Source of the DNA: Paratinospora sagittata
Lineage: Eukaryota; Streptophyta; Magnoliopsida; Ranunculales; Menispermaceae
Assembly: GCA_035771175.1 (NCBI GenBank)
Contig: CM069592.1
Location: forward strand, 38,580,198-38,644,197
DNA length: 64,000 nt
Direction: 5' to 3'
Under the pieces are notes generated by a model, which did no database searches, was not told where the DNA came from, and saw only the letters and a list, made by a program, of their open reading frames with translations. The position numbers were made by a program, and so were the translations under genes. This document shows, in pieces, positions 1-11,506 of the stretch. Every line of letters begins with the position of its first letter. Positions within the stretch are counted from its first letter, which is position 1.

Positions 1-899
1 AGGCTGAGGAATGATCTGAATTAATAGACCTTGTTTGCTGAAATTGCAATGAGCTTTGTGGCAATGAAACAAATTTCTTCTCCCTATACCCCAAAGTTAT
101 TCTTCTTCTTGCTTGGTTCAGATCCCTCTGCCTTCCTGGTTTGGTTTCATCTTTGGGCCTTAAATTTGAAAGCACTCTAGCTACAACGACTTGCTCCTGT
201 TCTTCACTGCTCTCACCTTCTTTGTTTGTCTTAAAGATTGAACCAAAATTTGCCACTAAAACACAATAAACCCAAGTTTAAAATCAAGAAATCAACAGAT
301 AGATACCCATTTGGGAAAAATGAAGAAAAAAATAAGCTTACTTTGTTTCAAAGCAGCCCAAGCGGCCATTGCAGCATTTTTCTCAGCTTGTTTCTTTGTT
401 TTAGCTGGTGCCCCGTTGAACTTCATTTCAGCAAGCTCCACAGTAGAAGTGAAAACAGGTAAATGACCAGGCCCTGATCTCACAGTTGTGTAAACAGGAA
501 GATTCAACCCAGCCCTGTGAGCAGTTTCCTGAAGTAGGTTTTTGTGAACTCCAGTTTCATCCTATAAAAAAGAACAAAAAAAAATATGTATAATACATGA
601 ATCAAGAACAATATGATTTGTGATATTGTTGTTTTACCAAATCAATTACTTACAAGAACTCTTGCAGCTATAGACCTTGAAGGCCCTTTTGTGGATAAGC
701 TGCTAAGAGCAACTTCTGCTGCTGCATGCTCTGCTTGTCTCAGTGTAGTGCAATAACTAGGACCTTCAAATATCTCACCATTGAAGTTAACAGAAGCTTT
801 GAACCTTGGTGCATGATCAGGCCCTTCCCTGATACAAGCATAGGAAGGAAGGTTGAAACAGCTTCTTTGTGCAAGTTCTTGCAACTGGTTCTTATACAT
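1..899 (-). CDS. Double-stranded RNA-binding protein, DRB2/3/5 type (3' part missing)
   Basis: Seen: three coding exons, 899-654, 561-342 and 255-1, join in phase (82 codons, then a phase-1 junction) with GTAAGT and GTAAGC donors and AG acceptors. The protein starts MYKNQLQELAQRSCFNLPSY, the canonical opening of plant DRB proteins. dsRBD1 covers about residues 1-70 and dsRBD2 about 87-155, each with the conserved C-terminal helix (AEHAAAEVAL; KKQAEKNAAMAAW). Exon 3 begins with MANFGSIFK and is open to the window edge, so about 240 of the usual 400 or more residues are present. Known: DRB2/3/5 are cofactors in small-RNA pathways that bind dsRNA and assist or compete with DRB1 and Dicer-like enzymes. 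An in-frame acceptor at 903-902 lies just before the ATG, so the leader is spliced. Inference: DRB2, DRB3 and DRB5 cannot be told apart without the C-terminus. Confidence 0.9.
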
Positions 900-1020
900 A
901 CCTACCCATTACGGATCAAACCAGAAATATTGAATATCATAAAAGAAATTAAACAAGTACAGTTTTCTAACCACAAATTAAAAAAAAAAAAAAAAATTGA
1001 GATCATCAGACAATTATTAA

Positions 1021-1330
1021 AAACACTTACCTACAAAATGAGGTGAAGAAAATGAGAGAGCATCAAGAATCCCACCTACTCCTTTAGGCTTCTTATTCCT
1101 GCATCATTATCATTACTTACTGCATTTACATATCTCTGTGGAATCAAGAATCTAGCAAGAACAAGCCTGTAAAGAAAATAGAGATGGAATGAGAAGAAAA
1201 TGAGTGAGACCCAGAAAACTGAAAAGCTCAAAAAGTTGGAGTTTTTAAGTCTCAAAAAAATTTTGTTACCCAAAATGAAGAATGGATTCCTTTGCTGTGT
1301 TTAAAGCAAAGCTTCCCAACACAGCACAGT
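1021..1330 (-). other. Probable spliced 5' leader of the DRB gene
   Basis: A strong donor (GTAAGTGTTT on the minus strand) sits at 1030-1021 and pairs with the acceptor at 903-902, just before the DRB start codon. This implies a 5' UTR exon ending at 1031 and a leader intron of about 130 bases. I see no TATA box that fixes the transcription start; 1330 is an estimate. Confidence 0.45.
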
Positions 1331-2426
1331 TTTCCATCACAAAGGAAGCAGAAAGAGCCCAAAATCAACTACTATTTCTTCTTATCAGCTTTGGTCAAGT
1401 GACCATTAATAGGGGCATTTTTGGCTTTGTGATATCAATCTCTATATATCAACAATAATAAAATTATTATTTGACTGCAATTTTTGCATTTTATATTATA
1501 TTGCAGCAAAGCAAACCAAACCAACTGAACCCGTCACAATATAAGATTCCTTTTTGTAAAAGTCAATGCTTCTATAATTCTTTATGGGTCAAAAGGAGAG
1601 TCCCAAAATGAAGATCTCAGCGGCAAATTTGTGTCCATTAAAATCAAATCAAGATTGCTTTTTCGGCTGCAGAGAAGTCAAATCCAGCATTGGTCAAATG
1701 AACTTCCCCAACCTGCCAATGCCATGGTAATAAAGTTAGAATCAGGGCCATCCTTAAATAACAGAAACGTTTAAAAAGCAACCTTGCATGACAGACTCTA
1801 CACTGCTGGTTTGTTAGAGAGTTCAAATCAGTATAATAATCATGTAATAAAGCTAAAAGGATACAGCAAGAAGAAGAAGAAGAAAAAGGTCAGTCCATGT
1901 CCATGTCCAAGTGTCAACTTTACACTAAAATTTATAGAACTACTTAATTTATAATGTAAATAAAATACTATAATAAAACATCTTATTTGTTATATATTTT
2001 TTGTTCCATAGATCAGCAATATATAACATCTCGTACGACCAAAGATAACTGTAGCATTTAATGACTACCAAAGTCCTTTGCGTTGCTTTAGTTCTGCCCA
2101 TATGAAAAATATGTAAGAAAAAAAATTAACATGACCACTCTCACCATATTTACTAATTTTTTCTTGAAACTTCATATTTACTAATTACTCTGATGAACCG
2201 TGTTAATGAGATACACACCCAAACAAGTTTAATCAATGAGCTCCGAAGCACAATGGGGACCCAGGGCTGAAACACCTCCTCTCCCTCTTAGAATACAAGC
2301 CCCTCATAGAACTAACACGTTGATAACATTGAAACTGAGAAATTTTAAGTAAACCCGACACCCAATTCATATTTTTAAAGCTACTTCTCCTCTGGTAATC
2401 TGTAATGGCAAGTGATTTCTTCAGTA
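1331..2426. other. Intergenic: DRB promoter side and 3' UTR of the DHHC gene
   Basis: No gene is recognised. The left part should hold the DRB promoter and the last 200 bases or so the 3' UTR of the DHHC transferase. Both neighbours are on the minus strand. Short open frames here have no recognisable domain. Confidence 0.5.
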
Positions 2427-5400
2427 TCATCGATTCCCACTTGTCGAACTGGCGTTGTTGCTACTCCGATCGCGGATATCTTGTCCGGCACTGGTCACCA
2501 GATCAAGAACATCAGTTGGCATTTCCCAGCTTCCACTTCTCCTGCCCCTGCTACCGTGCCTGGGATATATTTCCGCTCCTCCCTCCATTTTCTCAGTAGT
2601 TTTGGTCTGGCTTGGATCAGACAACACATTAGAAAGCCCGCCATCCTTGTTAACTAGGTGGTCATCGTTGCTCAGCTGCCCGTCCAAATCACGTAGCCCG
2701 GCTCCAGGCTCTCCCCATTCTTGCTTCCTACCAACCTCTAGATCTTCAACAGCCTTCCCCACATTTGTACCAATATAGCTTCCACCAATTGTGTGAGGTG
2801 GTAAATTCATTTCTCGTGCCACCCTTGCCCTGAATTTATTTTTTGACGGAGAAATGCTAGTGAAGAACACTTCCTTGAAGTTCTCCACCACTCCTTTGTT
2901 ATATGGATTTTCTCTCCTGTCATATCGATATCGAAAGTTCTCATATGTAGTCTGCAGAAGTACAAAAGAGAAAAGGAAGTCCCCAAGTAAATTCTCTACG
3001 CAAGTCTCTCTTCAGTTCTTTTCGATGAATGTTCAGAAATAGTATCTACAAATAGGAGTCTAACTGTTACCTGGTTTGTACCAATGAGATACAAATGAAA
3101 TACAGAGAGGCCACCCACAAACCAGAATGATATGAAGGTGTAAATTATCAAAACAATAGAGGCAGGAGTATTGGCCATTGCCTTCCAGATTTTCATGTGC
3201 TCATCATCCATTATTTTCTTGATGTACACCCAGCAGAATGCAAATACATATATGCAGAGAAGAGTCGTCGAGAAGATAAACATGAAGAAGAAACGGTAAT
3301 TTCGCTGCATCCAGAGTTCATAATGTGGTTCAGTAAAAGAGACATGATTCAAGTGCAATTTTGTTTTGTAAAAATTGTTGCTCTTACCAGCCCTATACAC
3401 TGTCCAACCCAAGGGCAGTGATGATCAAATTGTTCCACACAGTTATTGCAGATTGAACAGTGTGAGCACCGAGGAGGTCTGTATAGCATGCATGTATCAC
3501 AATACTTGACTTTTACAGGGATACCATTGACCATAACATCTTTCATCCGAGGCAGACGTAATGTAGGAGTTTGGGCACCACCAGTTTCAGCATTCCCATC
3601 ATAGCTTTCTGGCTCTGGTGGGTGTGCATTACGAGGTATTATACCAGGATCTCTTGCAGAAGAAAGCAGAAGAAGAGCTAAATCCTGGAAGTAGATTATA
3701 CAAATCAGTTCAGACTTAACAGTCAGATCTAAAGAAACTACAGAAGTTGAACTATACTTTTAAATGTCTCACTGGAGGACCCACCCATGATACCAAGGAT
3801 ATACAGAATGTAAATAGAAATTTGGAAATATTGCTTGTGTGTCTTCATGTGAGTCAAAATTATATTTTGGTTCAGGATCATCTCTTCATTATGATCATAC
3901 TGATAAAAAATCAACTTAATTCTGATATTTGTGCATAATAAGATCAACTAGTAGTTTAAATGCCAACTTAGCCCTTGATAGAGTGAAGTGGCAGAAGCAA
4001 ATTCGTGTAACCAACCCAATGTAGTTGGGAAAAACTTTAGTTGAGTTGAGTTGAGTTTTAGCCTAATAGGATGATGTTGTAAAGCTGAATATTACCATAG
4101 AATGGAAATGGTCAAATAGAGGCCTAATAATGTGGAATGCAAATGAAAAAAAGAAAGAAGAAGCAAATAAGTACAATATTTTTTTCAATTATTATTATTA
4201 TGATTTAAAGTAATTTATCTTTATTAGGAGATTAGTCGATTATTTTAGAAAGATTCTAATTGTTTTATTTAAGTAGGATTTTAGTTTTCAACTTTTATAA
4301 GATTACAGATTCGGTATTTTGGATTCCTATAAATAATGAGTTTGTAATTGAAATTAGTATAAAATATTTGATTATTGATTTCTCTTTCTCTCTCTCTTCC
4401 TCTTCTTCAGTTCTTCTCCTAATTTTTCTTCTCTCTCGGTGTTGCATCACCTATAGTTTCAGTTTTTGTGTGTTTGTAGAATGGTTTCCATGAAAGGAAG
4501 ACTAATATTGGGCATTTTAAATACAAAGAGTCACATACCACAAATTAATGTATATTTAGTAATTAGTAGATGGGAGAAAAGTGTTAAAAGATTCAGACGA
4601 AGGCAAACTTACATATAATGTGAATGCCACAGCGACCACCATAACTGATATTCCAAGGTGATTATGATACCGATCCATTAATTTTCTAGCTACAAGCGCA
4701 CAGAAAACTGCTATAGGGACGACAATGAGGAGTATAGTTAACCCCAAAGACCTTGCATCCGGTCCAAATATAAGCCTCCCTTGAAGTAGAAATATCTATT
4801 ACAACACAAAATCAACCATTCAATGTTAAACAAATCATTTAAACAAAAGGAAATCATGGGTAACTTGGAAGATTAAGGAGAAATACAACAAAATATAAAG
4901 GGCAACCCAGTGCACAAAGTTGATGCTCATGCAAAATTCTGGGCTTTGCATTGCAAGAGGTCGTTTCCATGACATGAACTCATGACCACCAAGTCACTCA
5001 ATAACGACTCCTACTGTTGTGCCAAGGCTCCCCTTCATAGACACTACAAAATGCTTTGCTATTTAATTGTTTCCTTGTTTCAAGGAAAATAGCTTTTGTT
5101 TCTTTTTTTAAGTCGCTTTTGACCTCCAAGGTGATGATCTACGAAAGTTATTAGCACTTCAATAAATCAATGTAAGGGCTATAACCCCTGAAGTTTGTTT
5201 TCTTACAAATTTAAGGTCAATGCCTATGGTTGCAATTAACCATTGTATGCAATATAAATAGGCTTTTCAATAACAAGGGGAAATGGGGATATTTTGTCCA
5301 TCTCAACCATAAAAGGGGGAGGAGGAATAGACATTGCTCAGCAAAAGTAAGGGGCATTCATTTGAAAAACCTTTGTAAAAAAAATTTAGATCCTCAAGTA

Positions 5401-6622
5401 AGGGTGTGCATAGGTTGGGCTCAGGTTGGTTTCGAACAACAATCCAAGCTTACCCAAAGTAATTGGGTGAAGATTTTCTTTAACCGAAACGATTAATACT
5501 ATAACCGGACCAATTCGATCCCAATCAGTAGATCGAGTAGTTGAGTCCAATCAACTTAGTGAGTTGATCTCACCTCACTTCGGACTGAGTAGGTTTTTCA
5601 CCCAAAAGAGCAAGTTGGTTTTTTAAAGTAAAAAAAATTATTAGCCAAGCTAATTTAATGGCTAGACTTGAAGAAGACCAAGTTTATGTTTTATTACAAG
5701 AAAATGAATAACCAATCTGACAGCTTGGCTTGCAAAGAGGGAGAGAGGAGGGAGGATTGTTCCCAAATTGAGATGGGTAGATAATAGAGAGCATGGGGGG
5801 AAGGTGGCTCCTACCCTTCTTTCATTCTCTACACAAGCTCAAGCACTGAGGGCTCCCCCACCCCGCCGTCCCCCTGTAGCAACTAGCAAGCCCCTCTTGG
5901 AATGGATGGATTGTTTTTTTATTATGTATAATAGGAAACACACACACACAGACACACAAGAGCTAGTTGGGTAAAGTTATAGTAATGTTTAAGAATAAAC
6001 ACCCCATATCCATTGCAAAATGATGAATAAAATTAAAACCATCTTCACATCAATACAAAGCTCCTCCATATCATTCACTTCCAAATTATCTCAATTTCAA
6101 CCATTCTATTTGGTCACAAGACTCACAACAATCTATCCACTAGTTTTTCAGTTTCAAACCTCCCTCAATCATTCTAAACAACCTCAAGGTGGATCCTAAA
6201 ACAGGCCTCTGTTAACCACACCTTGACTGAAATATGCTAGAACACATTTTCACCAGCCAAATTCTAACAAAAACCAAGAAATATCACCAGCAATTTTTCA
6301 CCCCCTTATTAATATTTTTGTTATCAACATCTTATTGACAACAAATAAAAAGCGAATTTAAGTTTACTATACAAATCAGATATTACCCACTTATCCATAA
6401 TCAAAGTTGATACCTTTAGAACATATTGACACAAAGAAACAAAATTTGGTTCAATTTCATCAAAACAATCAACAAAGCAACACACAAACTGAAACCCTAG
6501 AGAATAAAACTTGCACTTACATTGCTTCCCTTCCATACTTGATAAATCCTTGCAGCCACCTTCCCATCGTCGGGGCCGCCGTTGCTCCGACCAGAACTCC
6601 CCGGCTGAGGAACCACGTACAT
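2427..6622 (-). CDS. DHHC-type protein S-acyltransferase (PAT), AtPAT5/6-like
   Basis: Seen: five exons, 6622-6521, 4795-4613, 3684-3388, 3304-3071 and 2951-2427, each a multiple of three, giving 446 residues. The N-terminus MYVVPQPG followed by [10 protein letters not shown] and [12 protein letters not shown] is typical of one plant PAT subgroup. Predicted membrane spans lie at about residues 51-69, 80-101, 200-220 and 242-264. The Cys-rich domain spans about 155-194 with D-H-H-C at 182-185 (catalytic Cys185). The TTxE motif is at 273-276, followed by NPYNKG. The C-terminal tail of about 150 residues is polar. Known: these enzymes transfer palmitate to cysteines of target proteins at Golgi, endosome, vacuole or plasma membrane. 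Intron 1 is 1.7 kb and intron 2 is 0.9 kb; both carry SINE or LINE remnants. The target proteins cannot be read from sequence. Confidence 0.93.
3999..4050 (+). mobile_element. 3' end remnant of an RTE-type LINE (or SINE sharing its tail)
   Basis: The stretch matches the common plant RTE 3' terminus: a TGTAACC/CAACCC...GTAGTTGGG core followed by a (TTGAG)n-type tail. It lies in intron 2 of the DHHC gene, antisense to it. Only the last 50 bases or so remain. Confidence 0.5.
4899..5035 (-). mobile_element. tRNA-derived SINE, degenerate
   Basis: Read on the minus strand this matches a widespread plant SINE: a 5' part opening AAGGGGAGCCTTGGC, a degenerate B box near 4970-4985 (GGTCATGAGTTCATGTC), and a 3' end of the GTGCAC...GGGTTGCCCT type at 4899-4915. 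It sits in intron 1 of the DHHC gene. The same family recurs at 31138, 42136 and 45471. Confidence 0.65.
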
Positions 6623-9130
6623 TACTCGCCCCTCTTCCGGCCGTCGGAAAATGGACCTCGAGATCCGCAATTACCAGAAAAACGCCTAAAAACCAAATAA
6701 AGGTGGCACCTTTTTTAGGATTTTCACTTGACCGCCGCCGGAAGTCAGCCGGAAGCTTAATTTCCGGCAAAATCTCCGTCAGATAACGGCGGATTCACGG
6801 TGCAATTAACTGCCGGTTTCTCCCAGCGAATTTGTAAACTGAAATCGAGGGTTTTTTTTCCTTTTCGGTGTCCTCGTTGAGTCCGTTTTTGGAAGTGATC
6901 ATGACGTGGCAGTTTTTGATTGGAGTTTCGTTTGAAGGTGGACGAGTAGTTTCTGGCCGCATATTTTAACCAAAGCACGCGCGATTGCGTGTGTGAGTCG
7001 CCAAAGTAGACCGAGTAGCGGTTTATTTTTCATGTATTAAAAAGGCTCATGAGTTTTAAGAGATTTACCAATAGGCTTTCCTCGGATGGGCCTGGGCCAT
7101 GGGTCAGTCCCAGCCCGGTCAAAATAGTCTGACTCAAATCTGAGCCCGATAATTAAATGGGTCAGCCCAACCCGATTTTAAAACTGATTAGACGGTCCGA
7201 AATTATATTTTATAAATAGGACCCGACCCGACTCGAGAATTCGATCCAAAAACTTAGCAAGAAGGCCGGACCCAAAGACTTGGTCGTAAGCCCCAAATAA
7301 ATAAATAAATAAATATATATATATATATATATAATTAAGAGTATATATAATAAAATAAAAGGATGTAATCAAAATTCAAAAGTGTTATATAATTATCATA
7401 TATACATAGTTACATACATACATAAATAAGTAAAAGTTTATAAAGTGGAAAAAAAAATATAAAGATAATCATGAGTTCTATATAATTAAGTGTATATAGT
7501 TTCATTTTTTCAGTAATTAAGAATATATATACACGCGCGCAATGTATGTATAATTAAGAATAGGCACCCGTGAGGTGTCTTCATTTCCTTTAGACGAGAC
7601 TAATCTTCCTGAACTCGAGTATTACAGAGGTATTTGAGCTAACCCTCCGAATATAGGTGAATAAAGTAAGAGTATATAATGTATATATATAAATAAGAGT
7701 ATAGTTTTAAAATTAAAAAATTGTTGTAATTTATTTAGAAATTAATAAATAATATATTTTTATTTCTATGTCTATGTGTTTATTTAATTATTAAATTAAA
7801 TTATATATATATATAATCTTAAATGTTTTTGGTTATATTGTAGGTCCAAAAACTCGGTCCAAAGGTCTGATGTAAGGCCCGGTCCAATATTTTTCTAGGC
7901 TCGGCCTGATTATTCTTAGGCATGGTGGGGCCGAGCCGGCACTAGTTGGCCAAAATGCCACCCCTACTTTCCTTTACAAAAAAATTATGCTAATTTTAAA
8001 AATTGAGCTGAGTTCAAATACAAGTGTTGTAAAACACAAATATCCGTTTCTACTTAATTCAATAGGTAAATAAATATGTTACATATATTTTAATTTACCA
8101 ATACCCTATCTTGTTAAATCTTTCTTATTTATATTTCTTTTATAATTTTTCCTTTTTTTCTACAATATTTTTTTCATTCTTCATCTCTATTGGAACAAGA
8201 TCTTTATTTATTTTTAATAAAAAAGCACACTTCAGCACCGTATATTCTTGAAAAAATATACAAGCACACAACTCAATTTTTAAAATATTAATGTACAAAC
8301 AAACATTTGTTATCCATTTTTTAAATTACGAGTATAGACTCCTTATATATATATTAATATAAGAAGTCCAAAAGTGAGAAATACCTTAAATAACCTTTCC
8401 TCTCAACGAACTGTGTAGATCTTATATATAAAAATAACTAATTTAGAAATGGGTTAGTCAAATATAATTCTTATATTCAGTTTCACGGGCGAGATTATTT
8501 CATCGAATATTGAGATTTTACAAAGGTAAGGGTGTCCCTCTCAATCATAATTTTGTCAAAGGGGGCTCAAACTTGAAACCAAGTCTCTTAATTAATCCCT
8601 CCTTGGGTTCGATACTCGAACCACCGAACCAATTGATGATTGGTATGTCGTTTACTTTTAGAAACAATTCATTGTATCCAAATTTTATTTTTATTTTTAA
8701 CATTAATTGTATCCAAAATTGAGTTTGAGGTTTTTTCTTTGAAAAATTAAATAAACTAAAGAAACTTAACTTGATATTAAATAAAAAATTTCTTTCTAGA
8801 AAAATAAAAAACAAAAACATTATGAATATATTTTTTTTTTAAGTTCTTGATTTTTAATATAAATATGATGAAGCACAGACTTGATATAACAATTGAAATT
8901 ACTCTATTTTAACTTAAAAAGGTTATAGATTTAATTCAAAAACAACCCTTGACGTAAAAGTAAAATGTACAATATTTTTTTTTAAATTTGAAATTAATGT
9001 TAATCTCTACTGAACACGCAAATCAAGCACAAGGCCACAATTTTCCCAAAATCTTTAAAACTTTGTTTGTGGGGTTTATAGCTTTACCTTGTTTGGTACT
9101 TAATTAGTTCTCTTATTGAACACACAAAGC
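6623..9130. other. Intergenic, repeat-rich; probable non-autonomous transposon remnant 7070-7968
   Basis: 6623-6980 should hold the leader and promoter of the DHHC gene. From about 7070 to 7968 two GC-rich ends with repeated GGCCC, CCCGACCC and CCGGTCC words flank a TA-rich centre, and the right end reads AAAATGCCACCCCTAC, a motif common at the ends of plant hAT-like elements. I could not find a clean matching left end or a target duplication. The rest is AT-rich with no gene. Confidence 0.35.
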
Positions 9131-9133
9131 TAA

Positions 9134-9328
9134 GGCTGCATTTGGTTTTGATTTAAAAATTAGAATATAATTCAAAAAATAACATTTTGTTATTTTTTAA
9201 AAATAATATATTTTTTTATGTAAATTTTAAAAAATTGTTTTTGAGTTTTAACCAATTAAACATATTTTTGGTGTTTTTAAAATTTTAGATATAAAAAACT
9301 GTATTCGAATCTTAATCCAAATGTATCG
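9134..9328. mobile_element. Tourist-like MITE (PIF/Harbinger type)
   Basis: A 195-bp element begins GGCTGCATTTGGTTTTGATT and ends with the imperfect inverse (CCAAATGTATCG). It is flanked by TAA at 9131-9133 and 9329-9331. A TWA duplication and a TTTGG core near the tip are typical of Tourist/Harbinger elements. There is no coding capacity. Confidence 0.6.
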
Positions 9329-10250
9329 TAATTAATTTAAAAGAAAAACTAGACGAGTAGGTATAAGATTTATAAAACTCTAAAATATTATCTCTATAAC
9401 TTTAAGTTCAAATTTTTAAAAATAAGAACAAAATTGCTAATCTAATTGAAGAAAGAACTTAAAAAAAAAAAAAAAACAATAGGTGAAATCTAATTAATTA
9501 GAAAATACCCACATGCATAAATTAATTAACTAGAAAAAGGAATTACATACCTGGGACCAAGAAGCATGCCCTGAAGCTAGAGCTTGTTAAAATTGAAATT
9601 AGGACTATATATATCAGTGTGCATATATTATATGACAAATCACAAGGCATGAAGATATCACAAAATATTAGTATTGGAGTACAGATAGAAGCCCTAATCT
9701 TATCTTTTTACAAGAATCAATTGAAGTAACAGCAACATTTGTAATCCACATATAGTTCAATAACAAGAGAAGATTGAATTAATTATATATAATCAAAGCA
9801 AAGCAACAGTTGTAGCTGATGTAAGTATACTTCGACAACTCTCTGCAGCTTTTCATCATTATTCCACCGCTAATGCAAAGGCTTTAAGTTCTTTGCCTTA
9901 CACCTAGCACTTGCAACGTCGTTTCAACCCAATCCAAAACTATATATAAATACATAAAATAACAAAAAAAAAAGCAACAAAATTTGATATGTTTTTTTAT
10001 TATTTGTTGATCGTGCTTTTTGTCTTTTACTTGTATATATATATATATACAGTTTCGTGCAAATGATCAGATTTTTTTGCTTTAACCAACCCCCTATCAA
10101 ACAAAGCTTCGTAGCCACCACAACACAACAAATGGAGATTACAAGAGTTTGAACGACTGCAACATCACTTTGGTAATTACAAGAGTTCGAGTCGCCCTAT
10201 TCGCCTTAGATGCATAGTCAAATCTTCTTGACAACTATAACTTCATTTGT

Positions 10251-10472
10251 AACAAGTAATTAGCTAGTAATATTCATGACTTGACAATTAGGTATAATGG
10301 AAACAAAATAGATAAGTTTCAACAAGTAGTTAATTAGCAGTATTAATTCATGATTTGTCAATTGAGTGTAATGGAAGCAAAAAACAAATAACTTAATTTG
10401 TAATAAGTAATTAGCCATACTAATTGATGACTCGACAATGGAGTACGTGTAATGAAAACAAAAATAAATAAC
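10251..10472. repeat. Three degenerate tandem units upstream of the SWEET gene
   Basis: Units of about 70-82 bp start near 10251, 10321 and 10403. Each carries the ordered words AAGTA(A/G)TTA, (C/T)TAAT or GTATTAATT, GA(C/T)T(T/C)G(A/T)CAATT and TGTAATGGAA(A/G)CAAA. A fourth partial copy is at about 10961-10987. They lie 1.0-1.3 kb upstream of the SWEET start codon. Confidence 0.6.
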
Positions 10473-10689
10473 TTTTTTTTGTCAATCTCTAATGTCTGTT
10501 ACATTAATGACTCATTACATACATAGTGCCCAACATGTCATTGGTGGTTCGGTTCAGTTCGGTTTAGGAGGGTACAATCGGTTCGGATTGGCTTACAAAA
10601 AGTCAGTTCGATGTCCATCAGTTTAATTTGCGATTTTAGGTCTAAACTGATCTAAATCGAATCGATGACATCCCCTACCCTACATTAGG

Positions 10690-10847
10690 TTGAGGGAGTG
10701 ACAGAATTAAGAGACATAAAGTTCTACTATAAAATAAATTATGAGTTCGATTTTTCCTACTCGTCGCACAATATCTTTTGGTATTTGTGACTTCCCCACG
10801 GATTAGTGGAGGTGGGCTCGGATGCCCTTGACTTCAACAAAAAAAAG
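10690..10847 (+). mobile_element. Possible SINE remnant
   Basis: A B-box-like word (GAGTTCGATTTTTCC) at about 10742 is followed by a GC-richer body and ends in an A run (10840-10847). The A box is not clear and I find no target duplication. Confidence 0.3.
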
Positions 10848-11313
10848 AATTACATGCAATCGAGTCATTCCATATCAACAAATTAAAGACAAAAGGAGAT
10901 CATAGTACTATTACTATGAGAACAAACGTTGCAAGTAATAATAATAATAATATAATTTGCAAGGCAATTGAGTGTAATGGAAACAAATGATGACGTGGGG
11001 AAGGAAGCAAAAGAATGTAAGGAGGAGTTGTAGAGAAACGGCTAAAAAGGGAGGGGTTTAGAGATGGAGAGTGTCACGTGAAAAGAACAATATAATTGAA
11101 GAGCCAAAAAAGCTTTCCAGAATTAGAGTAACGTAAAAATCCTGTGGTTAGCTCTTAACTATTTCGTTCCGTTCCGTTCTGTTATGTTGGGAAAGGAGAA
11201 TTAATAAAGAAGAAGAAAGAAGAAAGAATGAATATTATTATGGTAGGCCACGTAGCCTATATACTTCACCGGTCTCTGAAATTAATGGGTCCCACACACT
11301 CTCACGTTCAGCG

Positions 11314-11321
11314 TATATATA
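11314..11321 (+). promoter_or_regulatory. Candidate TATA box of the SWEET gene
   Basis: TATATATA lies about 190 bases before the ATG and precedes a plausible leader. A perfect G-box palindrome (TCACGTGA) at about 11073-11080 lies 240 bases further upstream, in the same promoter. Both are sequence matches only. Confidence 0.45.
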
Positions 11322-11506
11322 TTGAGCAACAGAGATGAAGAGAGAATATTAGAAGAGATTGGTTATTGGTTTGATTAGCTTAGCTAGCTTAAGAAGCTTA
11401 GGTATTTTGTGTTCTGTTCTTAGAAAGGTCTGCCCTGATCAAGACTCTGCTTCAATTTTCTCTTATAAGAGTAATTGGAGTTGAAATTGATCAAGAGACA
11501 TCAGAC

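Noticed and set aside
6324..6770. 148-codon minus frame spanning the DHHC gene first exon
   Set aside because: It is in a different frame from the real first exon (6622-6521), which joins correctly to exon 2.
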